64,000 nucleotides of DNA, from the NCBI GenBank assembly GCA_015075405.1, contig JABTUK010000002.1:310001-374000 (forward strand), written 5' to 3'. The translations under genes and the position numbers were made by a program. Numbering within the stretch: position 1 is the stretch's first letter; each line of letters opens with the position of its first letter. Source of the DNA: Anaerolineales bacterium (lineage in GTDB: Bacteria > Chloroflexota > Anaerolineae > 4572-78 > J111). Under the pieces are notes generated by a model. The model searched no databases, was not told where the DNA came from, and was given only the letters and a program-made list of their open reading frames with translations. This document shows positions 42,366-51,760 of the stretch, one piece after another.

Positions 42366-43979
42366 ATGTTGATGAGTAGCGAAAAAATAATCATAGTTGA
42401 CGATGAGACCGACGTTCTTGACCTCTGCAAACGGATTCTGGAGAATAAAGGCTATCAGGTTACGATTGCTCACAGCGGACGTGAAGTAGTAGAGTTTGCC
42501 CAAAAAGAGCACTTTGATTTACTTTTAACCGATATTCGCATGCCGGGCATGAGCGGGTTGGAGGTGGCCCAGGCGGTTAAGCAGTTTGCGCCTAATATTA
42601 TTTGTGTCACGATGACCGGCTTTAGCACCATGGATATGGCCATCGAGGCGCTGAAATTGGGCATTGACGAATTTGTGATGAAGCCCTTTTCGCCCGACGA
42701 GCTAAACATGGCCATTACTAAGGCCTTAGATAAAGAACGCCTACGCAAAGAAAATTTTCGCCTGCGTTCTCTCATCCCCCTGTTTGAATTAAATAAAGCT
42801 TTGTTGGGTACGGTTGAAACCGATGAGGTTTTGCGTCGCTTATTGGATATTGCCAGAACCGAGACCAAAGCCGATTTCGCCCAAATCTACACCTTTTCCG
42901 GTGGTGAAATTACCCCTCATTTTCAAAGCGAGGGGGATGACGAAGCGACGCAACAACGGCAACGAGCCAGTTACCAATTAGCCAGCGCCATTTTTGAAGG
43001 TAGCCCCCAACTGGTCTTTGATATTCAAACTGCCGACTCCGAACAGCGGGCTGTGCTGGAACAACTCGGCATGCAGTTTGGTATTGTCACGCCGCTTAAA
43101 TCAAAAGAGTCTATCCTGGGCGCCTTGATTTTAGCTCGCGCCAACAGCGATTTTGCCGCCGGCGATAGCAACTTTTTATGGGTCTTGGCCGGTCAGGCCA
43201 GTATTGCCCTGGAAAACGCCCACCTCTTCGCCGAAATCCAGGCGGCCTATGAAGAGCTTAAAATGCTCGACCACATGAAGAGCGAATTTATCAATATTGC
43301 CGCCCATGAACTGCGGACCCCCCTGGCTATTCTGATGGGGTATGCCAGCATGCTTGAAGAGGATTTGAACGGGGTTCAGCGCGATTACATGTCCACGATT
43401 GTGCGCAATTCGATGCGCCTGACCCACCTTATTGATGACATGCTGAGTCTGCAATCCCTGGAGAGCGGGCTGGTTTCGTTAGCTAAAGAGCCTCTGTCTC
43501 TTCAGGAGGCTGTTCACGCGGCCGTGGATGATTTATCGCTGTGGAGCGAACAGAAAAATCTTTCTATTGAAATTGATATTCCGCCTGACTTTCCCCAGAT
43601 GATAGCCGACCGGCAAAAGATTGACCTGATTATCGTTAATCTCATCCACAACGCAGTAAAATTTACCCCCCCAGCCGGCCAGATTATCTTCACTGCCAGA
43701 GTAACCGGGGAAAATATGATGACTATTTCTGTCACCAACACGGGCATCAGCATCCCTAAAAAGGACCTGACCCGCGTATTTGAGCGTTTTTATCAAGTGG
43801 AAAAATCACTTACCCGTGAGCACGGGGGCATTGGCCTGGGTCTATCCATTGCCAAGGGTATGGTGAATGTCTGCGGTGGAGAAATTTATGCCGAAAGTGA
43901 AGAGGGTCAAAGCACCACGTTCACCTTCACCCTCCCCATTGATAACAGCTATCTCAAAGAGCAAATGTTGAAGATATAA
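42366..43979 (+). CDS. Hybrid sensor: receiver, GAF and histidine kinase
   Basis: This 537-aa protein has an N-terminal receiver domain (VDDETDVLDL; phospho-acceptor Asp56 in LLLTDIRMPG; Lys in VMKPFSPDE). A GAF domain lies at about 135-290, then HisKA with the phospho-His in NIAAHELRTPLAILMGY near residue 315 and HATPase_c (NLIHNAVKFTPPAG, then GGIGLGLSIAKGMV). A receiver placed in front of a kinase suggests a phosphorelay in which another kinase sets its activity. GGGGAGAC precedes the ATG. No response regulator gene is adjacent. Confidence 0.93.
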   Translation: MLMSSEKIIIVDDETDVLDLCKRILENKGYQVTIAHSGREVVEFAQKEHFDLLLTDIRMPGMSGLEVAQAVKQFAPNIICVTMTGFSTMDMAIEALKLGIDEFVMKPFSPDELNMAITKALDKERLRKENFRLRSLIPLFELNKALLGTVETDEVLRRLLDIARTETKADFAQIYTFSGGEITPHFQSEGDDEATQQRQRASYQLASAIFEGSPQLVFDIQTADSEQRAVLEQLGMQFGIVTPLKSKESILGALILARANSDFAAGDSNFLWVLAGQASIALENAHLFAEIQAAYEELKMLDHMKSEFINIAAHELRTPLAILMGYASMLEEDLNGVQRDYMSTIVRNSMRLTHLIDDMLSLQSLESGLVSLAKEPLSLQEAVHAAVDDLSLWSEQKNLSIEIDIPPDFPQMIADRQKIDLIIVNLIHNAVKFTPPAGQIIFTARVTGENMMTISVTNTGISIPKKDLTRVFERFYQVEKSLTREHGGIGLGLSIAKGMVNVCGGEIYAESEEGQSTTFTFTLPIDNSYLKEQMLKI

Positions 43980-44075
43980 AAAATAAGAAATAAGAGTTTA
44001 AGAAATAAGAAAAAAATTGCGATGAGTGATTAATCTGGATTCACTCCTAAATTCTTATTTCTAATTTCTTATTTT
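43980..44075. repeat. AAGAAATAAGAGTTTAAGAAATAAG palindrome
   Basis: AAATAAGAAATAAGAGTTTA is mirrored by ATTCTTATTTCTAATTTCTT. It separates the convergent kinase and miaA genes and may act as a bidirectional terminator. Confidence 0.7.
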
Positions 44076-45100
44076 GCTTCCTCTCTCATTGCCTCGTCCA
44101 AAAAACGCTTTATCTCCTCATATTCTTGCTCCGGCTCCCGACCTACTTCAATCCACTTTATGCGGGGGTCATCCAGCCGGAACCAATTGTACTGCTGGCG
44201 CACATACCGGCGCGTCTCTTTTTTGATGAGAGCTACAGCCTCTTCCAGGCTAAGCTCACCGCGCAAATACTGCCCTATTTGCCGATAGCCCAGCCCCGAC
44301 ATAGCCGGCAACTCCCAGCCATAACCGGCCGCCATTAGCCGCTCAACCTCGGCCACCAGGCCCATTTCCAGCATGCGCTCAATCCGCTGGTCAATGCGCC
44401 GGTAGAGCGCCTCACGGGGCATGGTCAAGCCAAGCTGCCAAATATGATAAGGCGGAGCAGTTTTCTGCTGGTGCTGGCTAATCGGAATGCCGGTTTTGTG
44501 GTAAACCTCCAGCGCCCGGATGACCCGGCGCACGTTGCGGGGATCGAGTTTTTGGGCTGCCTGGGGGTCAACCGCAGTCAGGCGAGCGTGAAAAGCCGTT
44601 GAGCCGATAGTCTCAGCTTCAGCTTCCAGCGCGGCTCGAAGTTCCGGGTCCGGCGGAACGCGGGGCACGCCCCAGCCTTCAATAACGGCCTGCACCCACT
44701 GGCCGGTCCCGCCGACCAAAATCGGTAAACGCTGCTGTTTGTGGATGACTTCAATCGCGGCATAGGCGCGTTCTTGAAAATCAGCCAAGGTTAAAATTTC
44801 GTCGGGGGGAACAACGTCGAGCAGGTGGTGCGGCGCCAGAGCCTGCTGCTCCGGTGTGGCTTTGGCCGCGCCGATATCCAGCCCGCGATAAATCTGGCGG
44901 GAATCGGCCGAGATGATTTCGCCGTTATAATCCTGAGCAATTTGCAGCGAAATAGCGGTTTTACCGACGGCGGTCGGGCCGACAATGACGAGCAGGGGTG
45001 AGGCGAGGAGGCGAGGAGGCGAGGAGGCGAGGATATTTTTTTCCTCATCTTCTCTTATCGCCTCTTCATCGCTTCGCTTCATCGCCTCTTCATAAGCCAT
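44069..45100 (-). CDS. miaA: tRNA dimethylallyltransferase with repeat-encoded N-terminal extension
   Basis: This 343-aa enzyme adds a dimethylallyl group to A37 of tRNAs that read codons starting with U. Motifs are the P-loop VGPTAVGKTAISL, ISADSRQIYRGLDIG, GGTGQWVQAVIEG, RRVIRALEVY and a C-terminal ETRRYVRQQYNWFR. Normal MiaA begins just before the P-loop; here about 33 extra residues (MAYEEAMKRSDEE...) are encoded by a GAGGCGAGGAGG word repeat (44999-45097). The ATG at 45100 overlaps the last codons of the carboxypeptidase gene, so translation may have been coupled. A later start is possible. Confidence 0.92.
   Translation of the reverse strand: MAYEEAMKRSDEEAIREDEEKNILASSPPRLLASPLLVIVGPTAVGKTAISLQIAQDYNGEIISADSRQIYRGLDIGAAKATPEQQALAPHHLLDVVPPDEILTLADFQERAYAAIEVIHKQQRLPILVGGTGQWVQAVIEGWGVPRVPPDPELRAALEAEAETIGSTAFHARLTAVDPQAAQKLDPRNVRRVIRALEVYHKTGIPISQHQQKTAPPYHIWQLGLTMPREALYRRIDQRIERMLEMGLVAEVERLMAAGYGWELPAMSGLGYRQIGQYLRGELSLEEAVALIKKETRRYVRQQYNWFRLDDPRIKWIEVGREPEQEYEEIKRFLDEAMREEAK
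44999..45097. repeat. GAGGCGAGGAGGCGAGGAGG repeat at the miaA 5' end
   Basis: TGAGGCGAGGAGGCGAGGAG words run on one side, and ATCTTCTCTTATCGCCTCTT with CATCGCTTCGCTTCATCGCC on the other. It is translated as the N-terminal extension of MiaA. Confidence 0.8.
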
Positions 45101-45395
45101 AAATTTCGCTGTATTTGCGCTTGATGTAATCCAGGTAGGGCTGGGCCTGGATGCTGTCAGCGCCGGTGATGCGCCGGACCAATTCGTTGGCGGTAAATTT
45201 GCGGCCATGCCGGTGAATCTTGTCTTTGAACCAGGCCAGCAGCGCCCCAAACTCGCCCCGGCTGAATTGTTCCGGCAGGTCGGGGATGTCTTGCAGCGTT
45301 TGCTGGTAAAACTGGAGGGAAAGCACATTCCCCAGGGTATAGGTGGGAAAATAGCCCATCAGCCCGCTTGACCAGTGAATATCTTGCAATACTCC
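45090..45395 (-). pseudogene. C-terminal part of an M32 carboxypeptidase (Taq family), cut off by an insertion
   Basis: The frame reads GVLQDIHWSSGLMGYFPTYT, then FYQQTLQDIPDLPEQF, then a C-terminus RKYSEIYGL before TGA at 45090. This is the well-known end of M32 metallocarboxypeptidases, including the DIHWS-GLMGYFPTY motif. It is in frame with 47046-48257 once the insertion 45399-47060 and one TAA are removed. It lacks its own start and is presumably dead. Its last codons overlap miaA. Confidence 0.93.
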
Positions 45396-45398
45396 TAA

Positions 45399-47060
45399 CC
45401 CGGACAAGCCGGAACCAAATAGGTTTTGAATAACAGACACAAGGGTGTATATTGGCTCAACCCTGAACTGAGATAAGGAGTTGAGCGATGGGCACACCCC
45501 TGCTTTCCGAAAAATATGCGGCTGAGATGGTCGGTGTATTGAACTGCTATGACCGGGTGATTATCAGGGGCAATCTGCAGCCGCTGTGTTATGCTCAAGG
45601 GATGACGAAATATTTGTACAATCATAACCTTCGCATTTTTAACTATGGTCAGTTTGCCGTCTCGCTGCGGGATGAAATTCGACAGCGAGCGGAGGCCATC
45701 GCGGTGGAGAACCAGGTCGAGATTGAGTTCATCCGCAAGAGCCAGGCATTTCGCAAAGAAGACCGCATCCAGGCCATCTTGAGGAAGCGGGGGCCGCAGC
45801 CGGGGTTGGTCCATATTTTCGCCGCGATGGAGCGCTGTCCGGCCTACCGGCCCTGGCACGATAAGACGAAGGGCAAGACCTATGTGAAAAGCAGTTCGGG
45901 TAAATGTTTGCATTACTATTTCTATTTCATCGATGAAGAACTGGGTTTATGTTACCTGCGGGTCCCGACTTGGTGTCCTTTCGGGCTCCAGTTCTATTTC
46001 AACGGTCATAACTGGTTAGCCAGCCAATTGGCGCAGCACAAGATTGCCTTTGAACAGCGCGACAACGCTTTTGTACACATTGCCGATTCCGAGCGGGCCA
46101 ACCAGTTAGCGGCTCAGTTCAATCTGGAAAATTTCCAGGCCAAGTTGGATCAGTTGGCCCAAGCCTACTGCCCGGTTGTGACTAAACTTGGCCTTCAGTA
46201 CCACTGGAGCATTCTGCAAGCCGAGTACGCCACCGACTTAATTTTCAAGTCAACCCAAACCCTACAAGCCTTTTTCCCACTGCTGTTGGCTGCCCTTATT
46301 CAGGCGGTCCAACCCGCCGATATTGCCACCTTTTTGGGTCGCAAGTTGCACGGCAACTACCAGGGCGAGGCCGGCAGCCGTTATAACCACCGCTGGTTGG
46401 GTCGGCGGATTAAACACCAGATGGGACCGGTCGCGATCAAAATGTACGACAAGTTCAACCTCATCCTGCGCATCGAAACCAGTGTGGCCGATGTTTCCTT
46501 TTTTCGACAGTACCGCCAAGTCCACCATCGCGATGGTTCGACTAGTCGGAAATGGGCCCCGCTGAAGAAAAGCATCTACAGCCTGCCCGCTTTACAAGAA
46601 CTATTGCAGGCCGCCAACCAGCGTTATCTCAAGTTCATCTCGGCCATCGAAACCCCCGAAGTTGGAGTCGCCCAGCTGCACCAGTTGGCTGAAACTCAGA
46701 CCGAAAACGAGCACCGCTACAAGGGTTTTAATCTCTTCGCTGAAGAGGATGCCTCATTGTTTCGCACCCTGTTGCGCGGTGAGTTTTTCATCACTGGGTT
46801 CACCAACAAAGCCCTCCAGCCCTTGCTCCCCGACAAAAACTCGGCTCAGATCACCCGCCTGCTAGCCCGGCTGCGGGCACACCATTTGATCAAGAAGGTC
46901 GGCCAGCGCTACAAATATTATCTGACCGACTTTGGCCGCCAGGTCGTCAGTATGGCCCTGAAACTCCGGGAGATAGTGGTTATCCCTGGCTTGGCGAGTA
47001 ATGTCCAAGTTCAGACTTAATATTCTTGTTTTGTGTGCAAGAATCTCATTGTTTAGGCAC
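45399..47060 (+). mobile_element. 1662-bp insertion carrying a single unclassified ~510-aa gene
   Basis: TAA occurs on both sides (45396-45398 and 47061-47063), and removing the span plus one TAA restores the M32 carboxypeptidase frame exactly (PHDA-LGVLQD). I see no clear terminal inverted repeats. There are short hairpins near each end: CCGG-N5-CCGG at 45400-45412, and ATTCTTG/CAAGAAT at about 47022-47045. The only gene is 45488-47020, so its product is the likely mobility enzyme. Confidence 0.85.
45488..47020 (+). CDS. Putative transposase of unclassified family (often labelled MarR-like or hypothetical)
   Basis: This 510-aa protein fills a small insertion and so probably moves it. Conserved-looking parts are CYDRVIIRGNLQPLCYAQGM, DRIQAILRKRGPQPGLVHI, GKCLHYYFYFIDEELGLCYL, RVPTWCPFGLQFYFNGHNWL, MYDKFNLILRIETSV and a C-terminal winged-helix-like part (LLARLRAHHLIKKVGQRYKY). 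Similar proteins are widespread in bacteria; from memory they are usually annotated as hypothetical or as MarR-family regulators because of that C-terminal part. Acidic residues in the DR, DK and E-T positions could form a nuclease site, but I cannot assign a fold. AAGGAG lies 8 bases before the ATG. Confidence 0.78.
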   Translation: MGTPLLSEKYAAEMVGVLNCYDRVIIRGNLQPLCYAQGMTKYLYNHNLRIFNYGQFAVSLRDEIRQRAEAIAVENQVEIEFIRKSQAFRKEDRIQAILRKRGPQPGLVHIFAAMERCPAYRPWHDKTKGKTYVKSSSGKCLHYYFYFIDEELGLCYLRVPTWCPFGLQFYFNGHNWLASQLAQHKIAFEQRDNAFVHIADSERANQLAAQFNLENFQAKLDQLAQAYCPVVTKLGLQYHWSILQAEYATDLIFKSTQTLQAFFPLLLAALIQAVQPADIATFLGRKLHGNYQGEAGSRYNHRWLGRRIKHQMGPVAIKMYDKFNLILRIETSVADVSFFRQYRQVHHRDGSTSRKWAPLKKSIYSLPALQELLQAANQRYLKFISAIETPEVGVAQLHQLAETQTENEHRYKGFNLFAEEDASLFRTLLRGEFFITGFTNKALQPLLPDKNSAQITRLLARLRAHHLIKKVGQRYKYYLTDFGRQVVSMALKLREIVVIPGLASNVQVQT

Positions 47061-48257
47061 TAATGCGTCATGCGGGGGAGTCAACCCCAATGATTCTTGC
47101 ATTTTGGCGTTCCATGCTTCCGGCAAATCGGCCACCGCCAGGCGTTTTTCCAACAGGGCTTGCTCCAACTCAAACCGCAGAAAGATGTGCAAATTGTAGG
47201 TTACTTCATCGGCCTCAACCCGGATAAAGGAAGGCTCGACCTTATTAATGGCTCGGTAAAAGGCGTCAAGGCTGGCATCTTTGAGTTGGGCAGGGAAAAA
47301 CTGTTGCAACTGAGGATAGTAAAACTGCCAGAACTCGCGGCTGCGGCCCAGTACATTTTCCCACAGCCGAGATTGGGACTCATGCACCCCCAGCGATGTG
47401 CCGCCGGCCAAGAACGACCCTTCCAGCACCGGGTCGCTGTTTTGCTCATACATAGCGTGTCCACCCTCGTGCAAGGTACTGAACAACGATGAGGGGAACA
47501 GATTTTTGTCAACGCGGGTAGTAATCCGCACATCGTTGATGGAAAAATTGGTGGTGAAAGGATGCACGGATTTATCCTGCCGGCCTCGCTCCGGGTCAAA
47601 GCCGATGGCCTTGAGGGGAATCAGGCCAAAATCCCACTGGGCGGTTTCGTCAAACTCCTGCTTCAAAACTGAGTCGTCCACCTGGTTGGCCCGCGCGGTG
47701 ATAGCCTGTACCAGCGGCACCAATTCAGCCTTGAGTTCGCTAAACACCCGGTTAACTTCCGCCGTTTTCATGCCCGGCTCAAATTGGTCGAGCAAGGCGT
47801 CGTAGAGGCAATCTTCATAGCCAAAAGCTTCGGCTACCTGGATGTTCAAATCAACAATTTTAGTCAGAATATCCTGAAAGTGGGCAAAATCTTTGTTAGC
47901 CCTGGCTTTGGTCCAGATTTGATGACCCAGGGAGAAGGTGCGGCTTAGTTCGGCTACCAGGGTGGAGGGTAGTTTGCGGGCCTTATCATAATCCCGTTGC
48001 ACCACCCGGATCAGGCTGGCTTCATCGGAGTCGAAGGGAAAATCGGCCCCGGCCAAATCGCTCAAGAGTAGCCCAATCTCATCGGTGGTGAACATTTCGT
48101 GGCTAATTTTGCTGAGGGTGGCCAACTGGTCGGCCCGCGCCTCTGCCCCGCCGGGCGGCATAAACACCTGCTGATCCCAGCCCAAAACCGCCTCGGCGGC
48201 TTGTAAGTTTTTGATTTCTTTAAGTTTAGCCTTTAAAGTTTCCAGTTTTTCTTGCAA
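47046..48257 (-). pseudogene. N-terminal part of an M32 carboxypeptidase (Taq family)
   Basis: This 403-aa truncated product has the start (EAVLGWDQQVFMPPGGAEAR), the zinc motif HEGGH in STLHEGGHAMYEQ near residue 263, and HESQSRLWENVLGRS. The frame leaves host sequence at 47064 and gains five foreign residues and a stop from the insertion. The catalytic residues are all present, but about 100 C-terminal residues that complete the fold are separated at 45090-45395. The native enzyme removes C-terminal amino acids from peptides. Confidence 0.93.
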
Positions 48258-48293
48258 CGGACAGCCTCCTATTCAAAAGATTACAAAAGTTAA

Positions 48294-48875
48294 CTACTCA
48301 GCCGCAAACAACTCTGCAACTGGTATACTGAATCCAGGCAAAACTTTTTCATCCGCCAGCACTTCGCCGCCGGAGAACCGTTGCATTTCGGTGAGAGAAT
48401 GATAAACATAAATCTGCTCTCGCTTCGGGTCGGCAATCCAGACCGACAGGGTGCCGATGGCAAAATACTCTTCCAGTTTCTCCATAACCTCGCTCCAGGC
48501 GTCATCCGGCGACAAGATTTCTACCACCAAATCTGGGGCTACATCAAGATAACTTTTGGACTGGACTTGTAACCAACGTTCCTGAGAGATAAAAGCTACA
48601 TCAGCAGCGCGCACAGTATCAGGATTGCGTTGGGTATAAATGCCAACTTCGCCTACAAAAACACGACCGAGTTTATGCTGATATACAAATGCACCGAGCG
48701 CCCGATCAAAATTACTTTCAAGGAAGCCATGCAAATGTCCAGTCGGTGACATATAAACTATTTCCCCTCTGACTAATTCGCAAGGACCAATATCACCAAG
48801 TTTAAAGAGCGTTTCTCCGGTGATTGGCTCGGTTAATTCGGTTGTCGTAGTTTTTGATAAGGGTTCAGCAAGCAT
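48294..48875 (-). CDS. Uma2 family (DUF820) putative endonuclease
   Basis: This 193-aa protein has the PD-(D/E)XK-like layout: ELVRGEIVYMSPTGHLHG near residue 34, RAADVAFISQERW near 92, DLVVEILSPDDAW near 114 and a later VWIADPKREQIYVYH. The family is greatly expanded in Chloroflexota and cyanobacteria; its biological role is not settled. It starts 3 bases after the lepA stop, so the two may be co-transcribed. Confidence 0.87.
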   Translation of the reverse strand: MLAEPLSKTTTTELTEPITGETLFKLGDIGPCELVRGEIVYMSPTGHLHGFLESNFDRALGAFVYQHKLGRVFVGEVGIYTQRNPDTVRAADVAFISQERWLQVQSKSYLDVAPDLVVEILSPDDAWSEVMEKLEEYFAIGTLSVWIADPKREQIYVYHSLTEMQRFSGGEVLADEKVLPGFSIPVAELFAAE

Positions 48876-48878
48876 GTC

Positions 48879-50732
48879 TTACTCCTCGCCCAGCCGCAGC
48901 ACCGACATAAACGCCTCCTGCGGAATCTCGACGCTGCCGACCATCTTCATGCGCTTTTTGCCCTTCTTTTGCTTTTCCAGCAGCTTGCGCTTGCGGGTAA
49001 TATCGCCGCCGTAACACTTGGCCAGCACATCTTTACGCATAGCTTGCACATTGGCCCGGCTGATAATCTTTTTGCCCACCGCTGCCTGAATCGGCACCAC
49101 AAACTGCTGCCGGGGAATGACTTCCTTGAGCTTGCTGACCAGCTTCTGGCCGCGATTGTAGCTCTGGTCGCGGTGAACGATAATGCTCAGGGCGTCCACC
49201 GGGTCGCTGTTGACCAGCACATCCAGCTTGACGAGGTCGCTGGGCCGATAGCCCTCAAAGCGATAATCGAGCGAGGCGTAGCCCCGCGTGGCGCTCTTAA
49301 GCTGGTCGTAATAATCCACAATCATCTCCGACAGCGGCAGAAAATATTCCATCAGCACCCGCTTTTCGTCCAGGTACTCCATTTTGATAAACTCGCCCCG
49401 CCGCCGAGTGGTGATGTCCATAATTGGGCCAATATAATCGGCCGGGGTAAAGACACTGATGTGCATCCACGGCTCGGCCACAGTGTCAATCAGGGTTGGG
49501 TCGGGCATATCGGCCGGATTGTCAATGAGAATCTTTTCGCCGTTGGTTTTTACAATCTCATATTCCACACTGGGCGAGGTAGCCAGCAAATCCAGGTCAT
49601 ACTCCCGTTCCAGCCGTTCCTGGATGATTTCCATATGGAACAGGCCCAAAAAGCCCACCCGAAAACCAAAACCCAACGCCTGGCTCGATTCCGGCTGGTA
49701 AATCAGCGAAGCATCGTTGAGTTGCAGCTTTTCCAGGGCATCTTTGAGCAGGTTATAATCTTCGGCCTCGGTGGGATAAAAACCGGCAAAAACCATCGGC
49801 TTGACCGGATTGTAACCGGGCAGGGGTTTTACCCCCCCCTTCCCCTCCCCGTTTACGGGGGGGGGAGAGGAGGGGGTGGAACGTTCAACATTGAACACAC
49901 AGGCCACCGTATCACCTACACGCACATCGCGGATGGTTTTTAGACCGGTGGCAATGTAGCCCACTTCACCGGCACTAAGCTGGTCGGTGGGCTGCATGCC
50001 TGGCTTAAAGTAGCCAATTTCCAGCGGCTCCAGGGTGCGCTCGGTGGCCAGTAGTTGCACCATATCGCCCTTTTTGAGCTGCCCATCCACCACCCGGATA
50101 TAGGCAATGACGCCCTTGTAAGCATCATAATGGCTGTCAAAAATCAGGGCGCGCAGCGGCGCGTCAGGATTACCAGCCGGAGGCGGAATACGGGTCACAA
50201 TCGCTTCCAACAGGTCGGCCACCCCCAGGCCGGTTTTGGCGCTGACGGGCAGCACGTCCGCTGCGTCAATCCCAATCAAATCTTCAACTTCCTGGGCCAC
50301 TTCTTCGGGCCGGGCCGAGGCCAGGTCAATTTTGTTGACCACCGGCACAATTTCCAATTTGTAATCCAGGGCCAGGTATAAATTGGCCAGCGTTTGAGCC
50401 TCGATGCCCTGGGTGGCGTCAACCACCAGCACTGCGCCCTCACAGGCGGCCAGCGCCCGGCTGACCTCGTAGGTAAAATCTACGTGGCCGGGGGTGTCAA
50501 TGAGATTCAGTTCGTAGCTTTGACCATCGGCGGCAGTATAAGGCAGGCGCACCGCGGAAGCCTTGATGGTCACGCCCTTCTCGCGCTCCAGATCCATGCT
50601 GTCGAGCACTTGTTCCTGCATGTCCCGCTCTGAAATAGCGCCGGTGCTTTGCAGCAAGCGGTCGGCCAGGGTACTCTTGCCGTGGTCAATATGGGCGATG
50701 ATACAAAAATTTCTGATATGTGCTTGATCCAT
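48879..50732 (-). CDS. lepA: Elongation factor 4 (LepA) with a repeat-encoded insert
   Basis: This 617-aa ribosome-associated GTPase has G1 [10 protein letters not shown]3 DTPGHVDF, G4 NKIDL, the LepA-specific EF-G-like domains and the C-terminal domain ([37 protein letters not shown]). It promotes ribosome back-translocation or biogenesis. About residues 285-303 ([19 protein letters not shown]) are encoded by a CCCCTCCCC/GGGGAGAGG palindrome in the loop before [15 protein letters not shown], making it slightly longer than usual. It reads divergently from the PHP gene. Confidence 0.96.
   Translation of the reverse strand: MDQAHIRNFCIIAHIDHGKSTLADRLLQSTGAISERDMQEQVLDSMDLEREKGVTIKASAVRLPYTAADGQSYELNLIDTPGHVDFTYEVSRALAACEGAVLVVDATQGIEAQTLANLYLALDYKLEIVPVVNKIDLASARPEEVAQEVEDLIGIDAADVLPVSAKTGLGVADLLEAIVTRIPPPAGNPDAPLRALIFDSHYDAYKGVIAYIRVVDGQLKKGDMVQLLATERTLEPLEIGYFKPGMQPTDQLSAGEVGYIATGLKTIRDVRVGDTVACVFNVERSTPSSPPPVNGEGKGGVKPLPGYNPVKPMVFAGFYPTEAEDYNLLKDALEKLQLNDASLIYQPESSQALGFGFRVGFLGLFHMEIIQERLEREYDLDLLATSPSVEYEIVKTNGEKILIDNPADMPDPTLIDTVAEPWMHISVFTPADYIGPIMDITTRRRGEFIKMEYLDEKRVLMEYFLPLSEMIVDYYDQLKSATRGYASLDYRFEGYRPSDLVKLDVLVNSDPVDALSIIVHRDQSYNRGQKLVSKLKEVIPRQQFVVPIQAAVGKKIISRANVQAMRKDVLAKCYGGDITRKRKLLEKQKKGKKRMKMVGSVEIPQEAFMSVLRLGEE
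49829..49880. repeat. CCCCCCCTTCCCCTCCCC palindrome inside lepA
   Basis: TACCCCCCCCTTCCCCTCCC and GGGGGGGAGAGGAGGGGG flank GTTTAC. It is in frame and encodes a Pro/Gly-rich loop. Confidence 0.8.
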
Positions 50733-50937
50733 TTGCTTTTTGATTTTTAGCCTGTGCTTTAGATTTGGGAGAATTATACAACAGGGGTGATGGATTTCAT
50801 AGATACGGGCGCTAAATATGAAGGCTCACCTTAAGAAGCCTAACCTTTTCCCTATACTTTTCTCATTTATTTTCAATAATTTTGTGCCATAATCAAGGCT
50901 GGATTTTCAATCTGGACATATTTGGAAAGGACAATCC

Positions 50938-51642
50938 ATGCTTAGCAAAGCCGACACCCATATCCATACCCGTTTCAGCGATGGCCTGATGTCGCCCGAA
51001 GAGACGGTTGAAGTTATTGCCCGCCAAACCGATATCCGGGTTATTGCCATTACCGACCACGACACCGCCGAGGGCGCATTTGTAGCCCAGGCCCATGCCC
51101 AGCGCCATAGACTGCCGCTGGAAGTGATTATCGGGCAGGAATTTTCAACGGTGGATGGCGATGTGGTCGGTCTATTTTTGAAATCCACCCTGCCCAAATA
51201 TAAAACTGCCGCCGAAGCCATCCAGGCCATTCACGGGCAAGACGGTCTGGCTATAGCGGTTCATCCCTTCAGTCGCTGGTCAACGCTGAATAACATGTGC
51301 GGTCTGGGTGTAAAGATTTTTGACTTGCCTCTCGACGGGGTGGAAGTGCGCAATGGCTTTCCGACCAACTTTTTGAGCAATCCTCTTTCCGCATGGCTTA
51401 ATCGGCATCGCGGCCAAAACCTGGCTGAACTGGGCGGCAGCGACTCGCACGCGCCTTTTACCGTCGGTCAGTCTTTTACCTGGTTCAAAGGCCAGACCGC
51501 CGACGATTTACGCTGGGCCATCGAGAGCAGGACCACCCGCGCCGCCGGAACTCTCTGGACCCCGGCCAGCCTGGCGCGAGTTATCCCTGTTTTGCTGAAA
51601 CAAGGCGGTCTGACCCGCTACAAACACGTTTATGTGGATTAA
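50938..51642 (+). CDS. PHP-domain metal-dependent phosphoesterase
   Basis: This 234-aa protein has the PHP motifs DTHIHTRFSDG (residue 6), ITDHDTAEGA (38), a glutamate in IIGQEFS (64), AVHPFSRW and GGSDSHAPF (near 161). Stand-alone PHP proteins are phosphatases or 3'-5' exonucleases acting on phosphate esters; the substrate is not evident. AAAGGAC lies 5 bases before the ATG, and a CATAAT -10-like box lies about 45 bases upstream. Confidence 0.9.
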   Translation: MLSKADTHIHTRFSDGLMSPEETVEVIARQTDIRVIAITDHDTAEGAFVAQAHAQRHRLPLEVIIGQEFSTVDGDVVGLFLKSTLPKYKTAAEAIQAIHGQDGLAIAVHPFSRWSTLNNMCGLGVKIFDLPLDGVEVRNGFPTNFLSNPLSAWLNRHRGQNLAELGGSDSHAPFTVGQSFTWFKGQTADDLRWAIESRTTRAAGTLWTPASLARVIPVLLKQGGLTRYKHVYVD

Positions 51643-51666
51643 GTAGGTTCAAGAAAATAGTTATTC

Positions 51667-51714
51667 ATCCGTGTTGCGTCTTGCGTAAATATTAACGCAA
51701 GACGCAACACGGAT
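51667..51714. repeat. Perfect 20-bp-arm palindrome
   Basis: ATCCGTGTTGCGTCTTGCGT is followed by AAATATTA and the exact complement. It lies between the convergent PHP and SGNH genes. A partial copy of the words (GACGCAACACGTAAG) is near 24729. Confidence 0.85.
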
Positions 51715-51760
51715 AAACCGATTTTAGTCCTGGAACGGCCTCAGTCGTTTGTCCCCCGGC

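Noticed and set aside
44999..45097. Regular GAGGCGAGGAGG repeats as a possible CRISPR array
   Set aside because: The units are contiguous short words without unique spacers, and no cas gene is present.
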